DNA from: Bacteroidota bacterium
GTDB lineage: Bacteria > Bacteroidota > Ignavibacteria > Ignavibacteriales > Melioribacteraceae
Length of the DNA stretch: 64,000 nucleotides
Reading direction: 5' to 3'
NCBI GenBank assembly: GCA_023397505.1
Contig: JAEWUC010000004.1
Location: 1 to 64,000 of the forward strand
Shown here: one piece after another, positions 54,513 through 63,125 of the stretch
Numbering within the stretch: position 1 is the first letter of the stretch
Layout of the letters: each line of letters opens with the position of its first letter
Made by a program: the position numbers and the translations under genes
The notes under the pieces: model-generated
Told to the model about the DNA's origin: nothing
The model's database searches: none
Seen by the model: only the letters and a program-made list of their open reading frames with translations

Positions 54513-55408
54513 ATCAACATACCGACTGCAAATAAAAAACCGTAAATGGCTGAAAGTTTAGCCGTTAATTCAAGTGTTTTGTTTAATTCACGTCCGCGCA
54601 AGGTAAAAATCATCTTTACGAGTTTTATGGAAATAGGCAGACTAATTAAAGGCAGAAATACGAATAGACTTTTTTTGAAAGTAAAATAGACAACAAATAA
54701 AATTGCATAAGAGATAATCATAAAGAAGATGTACTGCATTCGCGCGAACTGTTCTCCGAAAATTACCGCAAGAGTGTTTTTGCCGTTGGTGCTGTCTTCT
54801 TCGCGGTCGCGGTAATTATTTACAACAAGAATATTCGTAATTAACGCGCCTACCGGAATTGATGCCCAAAAGGACATCCATGATAATTCGATTGCTTGAA
54901 CATAATAAGTTCCGACGGTTCCAATAAAACCGAAGAATAAAAATGAAGCCACATCACCAAGTCCGTGATACGCAAGCGGCATCGGTCCTGCTGTATATGC
55001 GAGCCCTGCGGCAATAGAAACAACACCTATTAAAAGCACAAGCCATCCGGCAGAATAAACAAGGTAAAGACCTAATAAAAAACTAAGACCGAATGTAAGA
55101 GCTGTTCCAACTTTCATTTCATTTATCGATAAAATGCCGGAAGCGGTTGCTCGTTGCGGACCAAGACGAGTGTGCGTATCCTTGCCATGTAAAAAATCAA
55201 AGAGGTCGTTCGCAAAGTTTGTTCCTATTTGGATAAGGATTGAACAAAGCAATGAAATTGTTGCGGCAACGGTATTAAATTTTCCATCGTGGACTGCAAT
55301 TGATGAGCCGACTATAACAGGAACAACAGCAGCTAACAATGTGCGGGGACGGCTTGCTAAAATCCATGCATCAAGTTTTGAAATTGTGTTTGTATGGGAA
55401 TGAATCAT
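54509..55408 (-). CDS. menA: 1,4-Dihydroxy-2-naphthoate polyprenyltransferase MenA
   Basis: A membrane prenyltransferase (299 residues, about nine helices) that attaches the isoprenoid tail to DHNA, giving demethylmenaquinone. The diphosphate-binding motifs are FANDLFDFLHGKDT and VVNNYRDREEDSTNGKNTLAV, both Asp-rich. WILASRPRTLLAAVVPVIVG near the start is typical of MenA. It follows menB by three bases and overlaps menC by four. The final methyltransferase MenG/UbiE is not in the window. Confidence 0.95.
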   Translation of the reverse strand: MIHSHTNTISKLDAWILASRPRTLLAAVVPVIVGSSIAVHDGKFNTVAATISLLCSILIQIGTNFANDLFDFLHGKDTHTRLGPQRATASGILSINEMKVGTALTFGLSFLLGLYLVYSAGWLVLLIGVVSIAAGLAYTAGPMPLAYHGLGDVASFLFFGFIGTVGTYYVQAIELSWMSFWASIPVGALITNILVVNNYRDREEDSTNGKNTLAVIFGEQFARMQYIFFMIISYAILFVVYFTFKKSLFVFLPLISLPISIKLVKMIFTLRGRELNKTLELTAKLSAIYGFLFAVGMLI

Positions 55409-55411
55409 AAT

Positions 55412-56251
55412 TTACGGTACTCTTGGGAATTTTGAAAAATCGGGTTTACGTTTTTCATTGTATGCGTTTTTGCCTTCTTGCGCTTCTTCACTCATGTAAT
55501 AGAGTAGCGTTGCGTTGCCTGCAAGTTCTTGAATTCCCGCTTGTCCGTCAAGTTCTGCATTAAACGCCGATTTAAGTAAACGAATTGCAAGCGGACTTTT
55601 TTCTAAAATTTCTTTTGCCCATTGAACACCTTCAATTTCAAGTTGATCAACAGGAACGACTTTATTTACGAGTCCCATTTCAAAAGCATCCTGCGCGTTG
55701 TATTGCCTGCACAAATACCAAATTTCACGCGCTTTTTTTTGTCCGACAATTCTTGCTAAATAACTCGCACCGAAACCGCCGTCGAAACTGCCGACTTTAG
55801 GACCGGTTTGGCCAAACACGGCGTTATCGGCAGCGATAGTTAAATCGCAAACAACGTGAAGAACATGTCCGCCGCCGATTGCGTATCCTGCGACAAGGGC
55901 AATAACCGGTTTTGGAATACTGCGGATTTGTTTTTGTACATCAAGAATATTTAAGCGGGGAACGCCGTCTTTGCCGACATATCCTTTGTTTCCGCGGATT
56001 GATTGGTCGCCGCCGGAACAAAAAGAATATTTGCCGCCTTTTGCCGGGCCTGCGCCTGTTAATAAAATTGCACCGATATTGCCGTCTTCGCGAGCATCGG
56101 CAAAGGCATCGTATAACTCAAGTGTGGTTTCGGGGCGAAACGCATTTCTTTTTTCGGGACGGTTGATTGTGATTTTGGCGATGCCGTCCATCTTTTCATA
56201 AATAATATCCTGATAGTTTTTTGCTTTTATCCATTTGAAATTCATTTTCAT
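55412..56251 (-). CDS. menB: 1,4-Dihydroxy-2-naphthoyl-CoA synthase MenB
   Basis: A crotonase-fold enzyme (279 residues) that closes the naphthoquinone ring from o-succinylbenzoyl-CoA. Landmarks: INRPEKRNAFRPETTLEL, the oxyanion-hole FCSGGDQSIRGNKGY, GGHVLHVVCDLTIAAD, and KVGSFDGGFGASYLARIVG with the MenB-specific Asp/Gly pattern. REIWYLCRQYNAQDAFEMG is also highly conserved. The ATG overlaps the menH stop by four bases. Length and motifs are standard. Confidence 0.96.
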   Translation of the reverse strand: MKMNFKWIKAKNYQDIIYEKMDGIAKITINRPEKRNAFRPETTLELYDAFADAREDGNIGAILLTGAGPAKGGKYSFCSGGDQSIRGNKGYVGKDGVPRLNILDVQKQIRSIPKPVIALVAGYAIGGGHVLHVVCDLTIAADNAVFGQTGPKVGSFDGGFGASYLARIVGQKKAREIWYLCRQYNAQDAFEMGLVNKVVPVDQLEIEGVQWAKEILEKSPLAIRLLKSAFNAELDGQAGIQELAGNATLLYYMSEEAQEGKNAYNEKRKPDFSKFPRVP

Positions 56252-57072
56252 CCTTCAAGAGTATTAAGAAAATCCAGAACTAATTTAGTAAAAAGCCCCG
56301 GTTTTTCTAAGTGGGTATTATGACCGGCATTATCAATTATTTTGAGATCTACATTTGGAATCAATTCACCCATTCGCCTATTAATATTTGTAAACTTTTG
56401 ATCTTCGCTCCCGGCAATTAAAAGTACTGGGAATTCCAGATATTTTATTTCCTGCCAATAACTGCTCATTAATCCGGTAGAAAAACCAGCGAGCAAATTT
56501 GATAATCCTATAACATTATTTTTTGATCTTTCGTTTCTTATGTAATCAATATCGAATTTTTCTTTTAATGAATGGAACATTGGAAGATCGAGCCAAAATT
56601 TCATAAACCAATCCATTCCTTCGCTTTTAATTTTATCGGCAAGAAGGAGATCGTGCTCAACGCGTTCTTTCTTCTCAGTAATGTTTTCGATTCCGGCCGT
56701 TGTACTTTCCAAAATTGCTGCTGTAATTTTATGTTGATATTTAATGCTGTATGAAAGCGCAGCACGCCCGCCGAGTGAATAGCCAACAATTACAAATTTA
56801 TGAATATCTAGTTTCTCTAAAATTGTATTTAATTGATGTACGATGCTTCCGCATGAATACATTGATAAATCTTCGGGCGAGTCGGTTTCGCCGTGTCCAA
56901 TCAAATCAATTGCTATCGGGAAAAATTTTTCAGGAAGTGAATCAAAAATAAATAGCCAATCTTTGGCACTGCCTGTAAAGCCGTGTAAAAAAACTATCGG
57001 GATTCTATTGTGTCGGTCGGAAGTCTCGTCAAGTAATAAATTAAATTTTTGTCCGTCGATTTCTAAATTCAT
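56248..57072 (-). CDS. menH: SHCHC synthase MenH (alpha/beta hydrolase fold)
   Basis: The 274-residue enzyme removes pyruvate from SEPHCHC in menaquinone synthesis. It has the alpha/beta-hydrolase features IVFLHGFTGSAKDW, the nucleophile elbow GYSLGGRAAL, the acid in IAGSEDQKF and the His in NAGHNTHLEKP. Paralogous esterases have the same fold, but the gene lies between menD and menB and overlaps menD by 32 bases and menB by 4, so MenH is the best call. Confidence 0.9.
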   Translation of the reverse strand: MNLEIDGQKFNLLLDETSDRHNRIPIVFLHGFTGSAKDWLFIFDSLPEKFFPIAIDLIGHGETDSPEDLSMYSCGSIVHQLNTILEKLDIHKFVIVGYSLGGRAALSYSIKYQHKITAAILESTTAGIENITEKKERVEHDLLLADKIKSEGMDWFMKFWLDLPMFHSLKEKFDIDYIRNERSKNNVIGLSNLLAGFSTGLMSSYWQEIKYLEFPVLLIAGSEDQKFTNINRRMGELIPNVDLKIIDNAGHNTHLEKPGLFTKLVLDFLNTLEG

Positions 57073-58822
57073 TTATGCACTTTTCAATTTCTTGCGCGGC
57101 GCGTGACCAATACTTTTGTCGTAGTAATTTAGAATTTACCGCGTTTGTTTTTAAATGGAGAACTGTAAGCGTTTTATTACCAGTGGAAGATAAAAGTTTC
57201 CGATGAAAATCTCTCCAATTTTTTATTTTAAAAAACCTTCCTCCATAAGCCGCAACAAAAGCTCCGAAGTCCAAATTTAACGGCGTTAAAAAGTTTTTTT
57301 GCATGATTTCGCGATAAACTGCTATGGGCAAAGATTCGAAAATTCCGCCGCCTGAATTATCAATAAGTATGATTATCAATGGAATTGCGAACTTTTTAGA
57401 GTTGATAAGACCATTCATGTCGTGGAAAAACGCAAGATCACCGGTTAAAAGATATGTTGGGTTCTTAGATGTTTTAGCAATTCCCATAGCAGTAGAGTTG
57501 ATACCATCAATTCCGCTGGCACCGCGGTTTGCGAAAATTTTTATTTTTTTGTTTGAAACAGAAGCAAAAAAATCCGTGTCGCGTATAGGAAGCGAGTTTG
57601 AAATCATCAAATTGGAATTTGAGGGAATTGTGCTCACTATCTCCGAAATAATTCTGCCTTCGAAAGGGAAATCCGCATTTTCAATAAATTGCTCTTTAGT
57701 TACTGAAATAACTTTATTCATGCTTTGAAAATCACTCAGCCACTTGCTTTTATCGCCCAATCGCTTTTGTGATTTACTAATCATTGTTGAACAAAATCTA
57801 ATCGGATTAACAGCAATAATATTTCTTGCTGTTAACGACGGATCATTTCGATCACCGTAGTCGTTTATGATATATTTCTCTGCTTTTGAGTTTTTGAAAA
57901 ACTCAAGCAAAACATTAGAAGTTGGTGCGCCGCCGAATTGAATTATGATTTTAGGATCGTATTGGTTTTGAAAATCTTTTGAGCGCACGATAGCAGTAAA
58001 ATTATCAATAATATTTTTTTTTGAATGAGTACCGAAACGCAAAGGAGAAGAGCCGTCGGCGTAAATAGGGTAATCAAATGTCTCCGAAAATTTTATAAGA
58101 AGCTGTGCGAAATCTTTTGAATAATTGTTATTCCCGGCAAGAATTAAGCCGTGTCTTTCTTTTGAGAATTTTTTTACAAGTGCATCAAAATTAATTTTTG
58201 ATTCTTTAGCCGGAATTAGTTTAAAGGAATATTTCGAAAACAGTTTCTCGATCTTATTAATTTCAATTTTATCCGTATAGTTCTCGGGTTCGAACGGTTT
58301 TTCAAAAGGAAAGTTTAAATGAACCGGCCCCTTATTTTCAAATAACGAAATCGAAACGGCTTTTTCTGCAAGTAAATTTACAGAGCTAATATTTTTTAAA
58401 TTTGGAAGACCGGCATCGGCAAAAAATCGAATATGGTTATTATAAATATTGAATTGATTTATAGTCTGATTTGCGCCGCTTCCGCGAAGATTATTCGGTC
58501 TATCGGCTGTGCAAATAATAAGCGGAATTCTTTGATAATATGCTTCAATAATTGCAGGATACAATTCCGCAACTGCCGTTCCGGATGTTGTAACAATTGC
58601 AACCGGTGAATTACTACTTTTAGCGAGTCCCAAAGCAAAAAATGCGGATGATCGTTCGTCAACAATCGGAAAGGTTTCTATTTTATTATTCGCAGCAAAA
58701 GCGAGTGTTAAAGGTGTGCTTCTTGAACCGGGTGAAATACATGCGTATTTAATTCCCAGCTGCGAAAGCCGTAGTACAAAAAGATCGCACCAAAGTGTGT
58801 TACGATTGATTGATAGTTTCAT
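57041..58822 (-). CDS. menD: SEPHCHC synthase MenD
   Basis: A thiamine-diphosphate enzyme (593 residues) that adds the succinic semialdehyde unit from 2-oxoglutarate to isochorismate. Landmarks: ACISPGSRSTPLTLAFA with the Arg pair that binds isochorismate, VTTSGTAVAELYPAIIEA, ADRPNNLRGSGANQTINQ and the thiamine diphosphate motif LLTGDLAFFHDMNGL. Length is slightly above average (about 560-580). It overlaps menF by 23 bases and menH by 32, so translation is coupled. Confidence 0.94.
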   Translation of the reverse strand: MKLSINRNTLWCDLFVLRLSQLGIKYACISPGSRSTPLTLAFAANNKIETFPIVDERSSAFFALGLAKSSNSPVAIVTTSGTAVAELYPAIIEAYYQRIPLIICTADRPNNLRGSGANQTINQFNIYNNHIRFFADAGLPNLKNISSVNLLAEKAVSISLFENKGPVHLNFPFEKPFEPENYTDKIEINKIEKLFSKYSFKLIPAKESKINFDALVKKFSKERHGLILAGNNNYSKDFAQLLIKFSETFDYPIYADGSSPLRFGTHSKKNIIDNFTAIVRSKDFQNQYDPKIIIQFGGAPTSNVLLEFFKNSKAEKYIINDYGDRNDPSLTARNIIAVNPIRFCSTMISKSQKRLGDKSKWLSDFQSMNKVISVTKEQFIENADFPFEGRIISEIVSTIPSNSNLMISNSLPIRDTDFFASVSNKKIKIFANRGASGIDGINSTAMGIAKTSKNPTYLLTGDLAFFHDMNGLINSKKFAIPLIIILIDNSGGGIFESLPIAVYREIMQKNFLTPLNLDFGAFVAAYGGRFFKIKNWRDFHRKLLSSTGNKTLTVLHLKTNAVNSKLLRQKYWSRAAQEIEKCINEFRNRRTKI

Positions 58823-60179
58823 CTACAAAAAGAGAAAGTATTGGTTTTAGTTTTAATTCCGTTTCGTTGTATTCAAAAATTGGATTTGAACCTTCAACAA
58901 TTCCGCATCCGGCAAACGCATGAATTATATTGTCTTTTAATAAAGCTGATCTTAGAGCAACTGCAAATTCGCCTTCGTTTTTAAGATTAAACCAGCCGAT
59001 AATTCCGGCATATAATCCCCTGTCGAATTCTTCAAGACTGCATATAAGTTTTAATGCCGTGTCTGTCGGATATCCGCAAATTGCAGGTGTCGGATAAATG
59101 TTTTCAATCAAAGATAAAATGTTTATATCGTTTTTCAATTTTGCTTTTATCGGTGTCCACAAATGCTGAATGTTTGAAAGCTTACGCAGCTGCGGCGTGC
59201 TGTCGTATTCAATTTCTTCAGTTACATGGTACAATTTTTCTAATAAAAAATTTCTAACACTGTTGTGTTCAACAATATCTTTTTCGCTTTCAAGAAGTTG
59301 AAGACCTAATTCTTTATCACTTATTTCCGAATCGCCTCTTTGTATTGAACCCGCAAGAGCATCTGTTTCAATTATTCCTTTATCAACTCTGAATAATTTT
59401 TCCGGCGTGGCGCCAAAAAAAGTTGAATTATTGTGTCTATAAATAAAAGTATAACACTTTGGATATGTTACCTGGAGTGAATTTGTAACTTCTCCAAAAT
59501 CAATTTCTGAATTTAACTCTAATTCAATTTTTCGAGCCATCACAACTTTTTCAAGTTCTTTTTTAGAAATTTTATCAAGACATGTTAAAACAGTTTTGTT
59601 CCAATTTATCGTGTCATAATTGCACTTTCGTATGGCCTGTTCATGAAAAGAATTTTCATTATGCTTTAAATCCGGCAAGTGAAAATACTCATCAAAGTCA
59701 TCCAAATAATTTTTTGTCTTACTATTATTCTTGATATAGTTTATAATTATAGAATAAAAGTTTTCGTTTCTAAATAACAAATATTTTGGAATGAACCACT
59801 TTTCATATTCAAAATCTTGCCATAATGACGATTTATCTTTAAGCGGAAATTTATGAGCGCCGACGAATATTGGAATTCTATTGAAATTTATTTTGTTTAG
59901 ATTGTGATAGTAGTTTTTCTTAACTTTGAACAGAATTTCCTGCATATCCTTATTGTCGTTCTTATTTTTTTTGCTGATTGAAAAAATTTCTCCTAGGGCG
60001 ACAAATGAGTGTTCCTGAGAGGGATTGTTCCAATAAATTAGGTTTGCCGGTGAGTTGATAATTCTATTATTCAAAGCAGAATAAAGTTTTTCATCTATTT
60101 TTTGTGAATATGATAAAAGGCTGTCCGACTCTTTTATGGTCGAGACATATTCAAAAAATTTATTTTTATCTATTATCAA
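58800..60179 (-). CDS. menF: Isochorismate synthase MenF
   Basis: The 459-residue chorismate-binding enzyme converts chorismate to isochorismate, the entry to the pathway. C-terminal motifs are LEKVVMARKIELEL with the catalytic Lys, TPEKLFRVDKGIIETDALAG, PTPAICGYPTD and YAGIIGWFNL, with FAGCGIVEGSNP near the end. The frame opens just after a stop and its only early start codon is TTG with no clear ribosome site, so translation may be weak. First gene of the men cluster, divergent from the MarR gene. Confidence 0.92.
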   Translation of the reverse strand: MIIDKNKFFEYVSTIKESDSLLSYSQKIDEKLYSALNNRIINSPANLIYWNNPSQEHSFVALGEIFSISKKNKNDNKDMQEILFKVKKNYYHNLNKINFNRIPIFVGAHKFPLKDKSSLWQDFEYEKWFIPKYLLFRNENFYSIIINYIKNNSKTKNYLDDFDEYFHLPDLKHNENSFHEQAIRKCNYDTINWNKTVLTCLDKISKKELEKVVMARKIELELNSEIDFGEVTNSLQVTYPKCYTFIYRHNNSTFFGATPEKLFRVDKGIIETDALAGSIQRGDSEISDKELGLQLLESEKDIVEHNSVRNFLLEKLYHVTEEIEYDSTPQLRKLSNIQHLWTPIKAKLKNDINILSLIENIYPTPAICGYPTDTALKLICSLEEFDRGLYAGIIGWFNLKNEGEFAVALRSALLKDNIIHAFAGCGIVEGSNPIFEYNETELKLKPILSLFVDETINQS

Positions 60180-60199
60180 GATCGTTCAGTATTAGTTTA

Positions 60200-60210
60200 T
60201 TACTAAGTAA
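60200..60210. promoter_or_regulatory. Small palindrome upstream of menF (possible operator)
   Basis: TTACT and AGTAA flank one A, 20 bases before the menF start codon in the menF-marR divergent gap. Divergent MarR regulators often bind such palindromes, but this one is short and AT rich. The same gap has an AAGGAGGT sequence (60259-60266) with no start codon behind it. Confidence 0.25.
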
Positions 60211-60389
60211 ATATAATTCATAACAAAATAGTTTCAAATCAGTTTATTTTTTTGAAATAAGGAGGTGGGCTAAAACAAAAACACAAATAAGCAACTTCAT
60301 TGCCACATCATGGGGTGCGTGCATTAAAAAAGCTAACGTAAAATATTTTTTTACTGTTAGGATTAATCATAAGAAAGGAGATAATAACT

Positions 60390-60815
60390 ATGAGCGAAAT
60401 TTCTAATTCATCGGTAGTTATTTGGGAAAAGCTTTCCAAGGCTTATGACAAAATGCGACGCGTTCAATCGAAACAAATGTACGGACAAAATTTAACCGCG
60501 CCTCAGTTTGGAGTTATGGAAGTTCTTAATAGACTCGGTTCGGTTCCGCTTAAAAAGGTAAGCGAAGAACTAATGGTTACCGGGGCTAATATTACTTGTG
60601 TTGTTGACAACCTCGAAAAAGAGGAGTTTGTAAAAAGAGTCCCTTCTAAAGAGGATAGAAGAGTAATACTTGCCGAACTTACACCGAAAGGTAAAGAGAA
60701 ATTAGACCAGATTTGGCCTGATTATGTAAAAAATATGTCTGCTGTTACTTCCGTACTAAGCGAGCAGGAACAGAAAGAATTATTAAAACTACTCGAAAAA
60801 GTTAACGCTAATTAA
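60390..60815 (+). CDS. MarR-family transcriptional regulator
   Basis: A 141-residue winged-helix regulator: TAPQFGVMEVLNRLGSVPLKKVSEELMVTGANITCVVDNL (here in outline, TAPQFGVMEVLNRLG and VTGANITCVVDNLEKE), then VKRVPSKEDRRVILAELTPKG, the beta wing. An AAAGGAG ribosome site nine bases before the ATG is one of the best in the window. Divergent from menF, it could control the men cluster or itself. It overlaps the convergent prmA gene by four bases. The ligand is unknown. Confidence 0.92.
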   Translation: MSEISNSSVVIWEKLSKAYDKMRRVQSKQMYGQNLTAPQFGVMEVLNRLGSVPLKKVSEELMVTGANITCVVDNLEKEEFVKRVPSKEDRRVILAELTPKGKEKLDQIWPDYVKNMSAVTSVLSEQEQKELLKLLEKVNAN

Positions 60816-61660
60816 TTAGGTTTGAATACAAGAGCTATCCATTCATCCATCGCGGTTCTTTCAATAAGCTCTAAATTCAAACCCGTGTAGATTTTAAGAA
60901 TATCATTTTCATCAGTGTTAAGAAGGCCGGAAAGAATTAATAATCCGGTCTTTTTTATTTTTGTTCTAATTTCTTTTGCGATATCAACAAGTATATGTTT
61001 GTTGATGTTTGCAACTATCAAATCAAAATCGGTTTCGGGCAAATCTTTTAATTCGCCCAAACGTATTTCAACTTTAGTTTCAAGATTATTTGCTTTAACA
61101 TTTTCGTTTCCGTTAAGCAGGCACCATTCGTCATTATCAATTCCTATGGCGCGTTCCGAGCCGAGCATAACCGTACTGATTGCAAGTACGCCTGTGCCTG
61201 AACCTACATCTAAAACTTTTTCGCCGCCTTTTACATATTTGTCTATTAATTGAATAACAAGTTTTGTTGTTGCATGTTCACCGGTGCCGAAAGACATTTT
61301 GGGATCAATCGTAATTATTATTTGTCCCGGTTTGAAAGTGTATTCTTTGAAAGAAGGTTTTATTACAATTCTATCGGTTACTTCTATAACCCTGACTTTC
61401 TTTTCATATTCTTCATTCCAGTTGCGGTCTTCAATAACGGATTCTTCAACGGTAAAAGAATTAATTAATTTTTGATGAATTAGTTCGTTCAATACATCAT
61501 CAATATCTTTTTTTAACACCGATTTGTTTTCGTTTACAAATACTGTTAAAAAATCATCAAATTCATTTATACCGTCAATATCCAATTGCCACAACATTCC
61601 GCTGACAGTATCAACTTCGAACGGGTCAGTTGTAACTTTAAATTCCTTGTAAGTTTTCAT
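60812..61660 (-). CDS. prmA: Ribosomal protein L11 methyltransferase PrmA
   Basis: A 282-residue SAM-dependent methyltransferase that modifies lysines of ribosomal protein L11. Motifs: IDPKMSFGTGEHATTKL, KVLDVGSGTGVLAIS (SAM-binding motif I), IGIDNDEWCLLNGNEN and LIVANINKHILVDIA. N-terminal substrate-binding domain is shorter than in Escherichia coli (about 100 residues), usual for Bacteroidota. It overlaps the upstream DacB-type gene by four bases. Confidence 0.93.
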   Translation of the reverse strand: MKTYKEFKVTTDPFEVDTVSGMLWQLDIDGINEFDDFLTVFVNENKSVLKKDIDDVLNELIHQKLINSFTVEESVIEDRNWNEEYEKKVRVIEVTDRIVIKPSFKEYTFKPGQIIITIDPKMSFGTGEHATTKLVIQLIDKYVKGGEKVLDVGSGTGVLAISTVMLGSERAIGIDNDEWCLLNGNENVKANNLETKVEIRLGELKDLPETDFDLIVANINKHILVDIAKEIRTKIKKTGLLILSGLLNTDENDILKIYTGLNLELIERTAMDEWIALVFKPN

Positions 61661-63123
61661 ATTCCTTCAAATAATAGTTCGCAAATTTTGTTTTGAATTA
61701 TTAGTGCTTGCGTTGCCTTGCCGATATAATTCTGCGTTAAAATAGTAAATGCAAGTAAGCTGCCGTTTTTAGTTCTTAAAAATCCGGCAATATTTGCCAC
61801 ACCGCTTAACCCACCTGTTTTAGCAAACACACGTCTCTGCGCGGGGGAACCTATCATTCTGTTTTCAAGCGTCCCGTCGAAACCGGAAACGGCAAATGAG
61901 TTAAAAAGTTTTACGAATAATTCTTCTTCTTCGTAATAGAAATATTTTAATAGCCCCGTTACAAGTTCCGCCGATATCAAATTGTAAAATGATAAGCCTG
62001 AGCCGTCGGCTATGCGGTAATTTTTTGGAGAGAACCCGGCAAGAGTAATCAAACTATCGACAAATAATTTCCCCTTAACTGCGGTAGCAAGATTTGAAAA
62101 GTTATATAAAGCCATTGCGCGCAAAATCATTTCAGCGCTTAAATTATCGCTTTCTTTATTTGTGTTTATAATTACCTGCTCTATGTTTCTGCTGAATGTA
62201 AATATTTCCTCCGCGTCGTTCACTAATGTTAATGTGTCAATCTTACCGTTTAATTTAATACCATGCTTCTCTAAACTTTCCTTCATCAGGTTTAGGAAAT
62301 AAAAAGTAGGATTAAATATATTGAGCGAAACCGAATCTCTTAGTGCGGATGATGGGATATTGCCAGTTATTATTATTTTATTGTTTCGATTGATCCAATC
62401 ACGAGTAACATTTATAGTTGATTTACCGGTATCGATTGTAACTGAATTATTTACAACCGGAATAAATTTGTTTTCGGGGATCAATTCAATCTGTGCTGAC
62501 TTTCCAATTTCTCCCGGTTTGAAAATTATTTTAATTGAATTATCGTTTATGCAAAGAGGCGATAAATAAGGAGAGAAGTCGCCGGGGTCGTCGTCCCACA
62601 TCCAGCCCTCGCCCCAAAACAAAGAATCCCCGGCAGAAACATCAGCATATAAATTTCCATCAATTTCTTTTATGCCGTATTCCTTTATGATCTTAACTAC
62701 TGAATCCAAATCGCGATGTGTAAAATCCGGGTCGAAGCCGCCTTTTACGTAAAGATCACCTCTGCAAATTGAGTCTTCGATACTGCCAGTGTAGTAAAAC
62801 CCTGTTTTAAAAGTATAATCGTGCTCAAGAAATTTTAACGCGGCGCCTGTTGTCAAAATTTTTTGAACGGAAGCTGGGCGCAAAAGTAGTTTTCCATTCT
62901 TTGAGTAAATTTTTTGGTTTGAAGTCAGATCGAAAACATCAACTGCTATTTGAGTTTTTGTAAAATAGTCTGTTGTTAATAAACTGTCTATTCCAAGTTT
63001 TAGATTATCATAATTTGTTTGCGGTAAAATATTTGGAGAGCAGAACAAGATTATAAGCAAGTGCAAGAATAAGAGTTTGCCTGTTGTACTATGCAAGAAT
63101 ATTTTTTGGTTGCATTTATTCAT
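61657..63123 (-). CDS. dacB: D-Ala-D-Ala carboxypeptidase/endopeptidase, PBP4 (S13) family
   Basis: A 488-residue exported peptidase acting on peptidoglycan. The signal region is LLFLHLLIILFCSPNILPQ. Active-site motifs are SVQK (Ser85, Lys88) in LLLRPASVQKILT, the SDN triad in KESDNLSAEMILR and KTG in VFAKTGGLSGVANIAGF. This arrangement and length match PBP4/DacB, which cleaves D-Ala-D-Ala and cross-links. It starts two bases after the stop of the TatD/radical-SAM gene, so the three genes (rSAM, dacB, prmA) likely form one operon. Confidence 0.92.
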   Translation of the reverse strand: MNKCNQKIFLHSTTGKLLFLHLLIILFCSPNILPQTNYDNLKLGIDSLLTTDYFTKTQIAVDVFDLTSNQKIYSKNGKLLLRPASVQKILTTGAALKFLEHDYTFKTGFYYTGSIEDSICRGDLYVKGGFDPDFTHRDLDSVVKIIKEYGIKEIDGNLYADVSAGDSLFWGEGWMWDDDPGDFSPYLSPLCINDNSIKIIFKPGEIGKSAQIELIPENKFIPVVNNSVTIDTGKSTINVTRDWINRNNKIIITGNIPSSALRDSVSLNIFNPTFYFLNLMKESLEKHGIKLNGKIDTLTLVNDAEEIFTFSRNIEQVIINTNKESDNLSAEMILRAMALYNFSNLATAVKGKLFVDSLITLAGFSPKNYRIADGSGLSFYNLISAELVTGLLKYFYYEEEELFVKLFNSFAVSGFDGTLENRMIGSPAQRRVFAKTGGLSGVANIAGFLRTKNGSLLAFTILTQNYIGKATQALIIQNKICELLFEGI

Positions 63124-63125
63124 AA

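Noticed and set aside
60257..60320. Strong AAGGAGGT suggesting a small gene upstream of marR
   Set aside because: No start codon follows within range; the next ATG opens a five-codon frame only.
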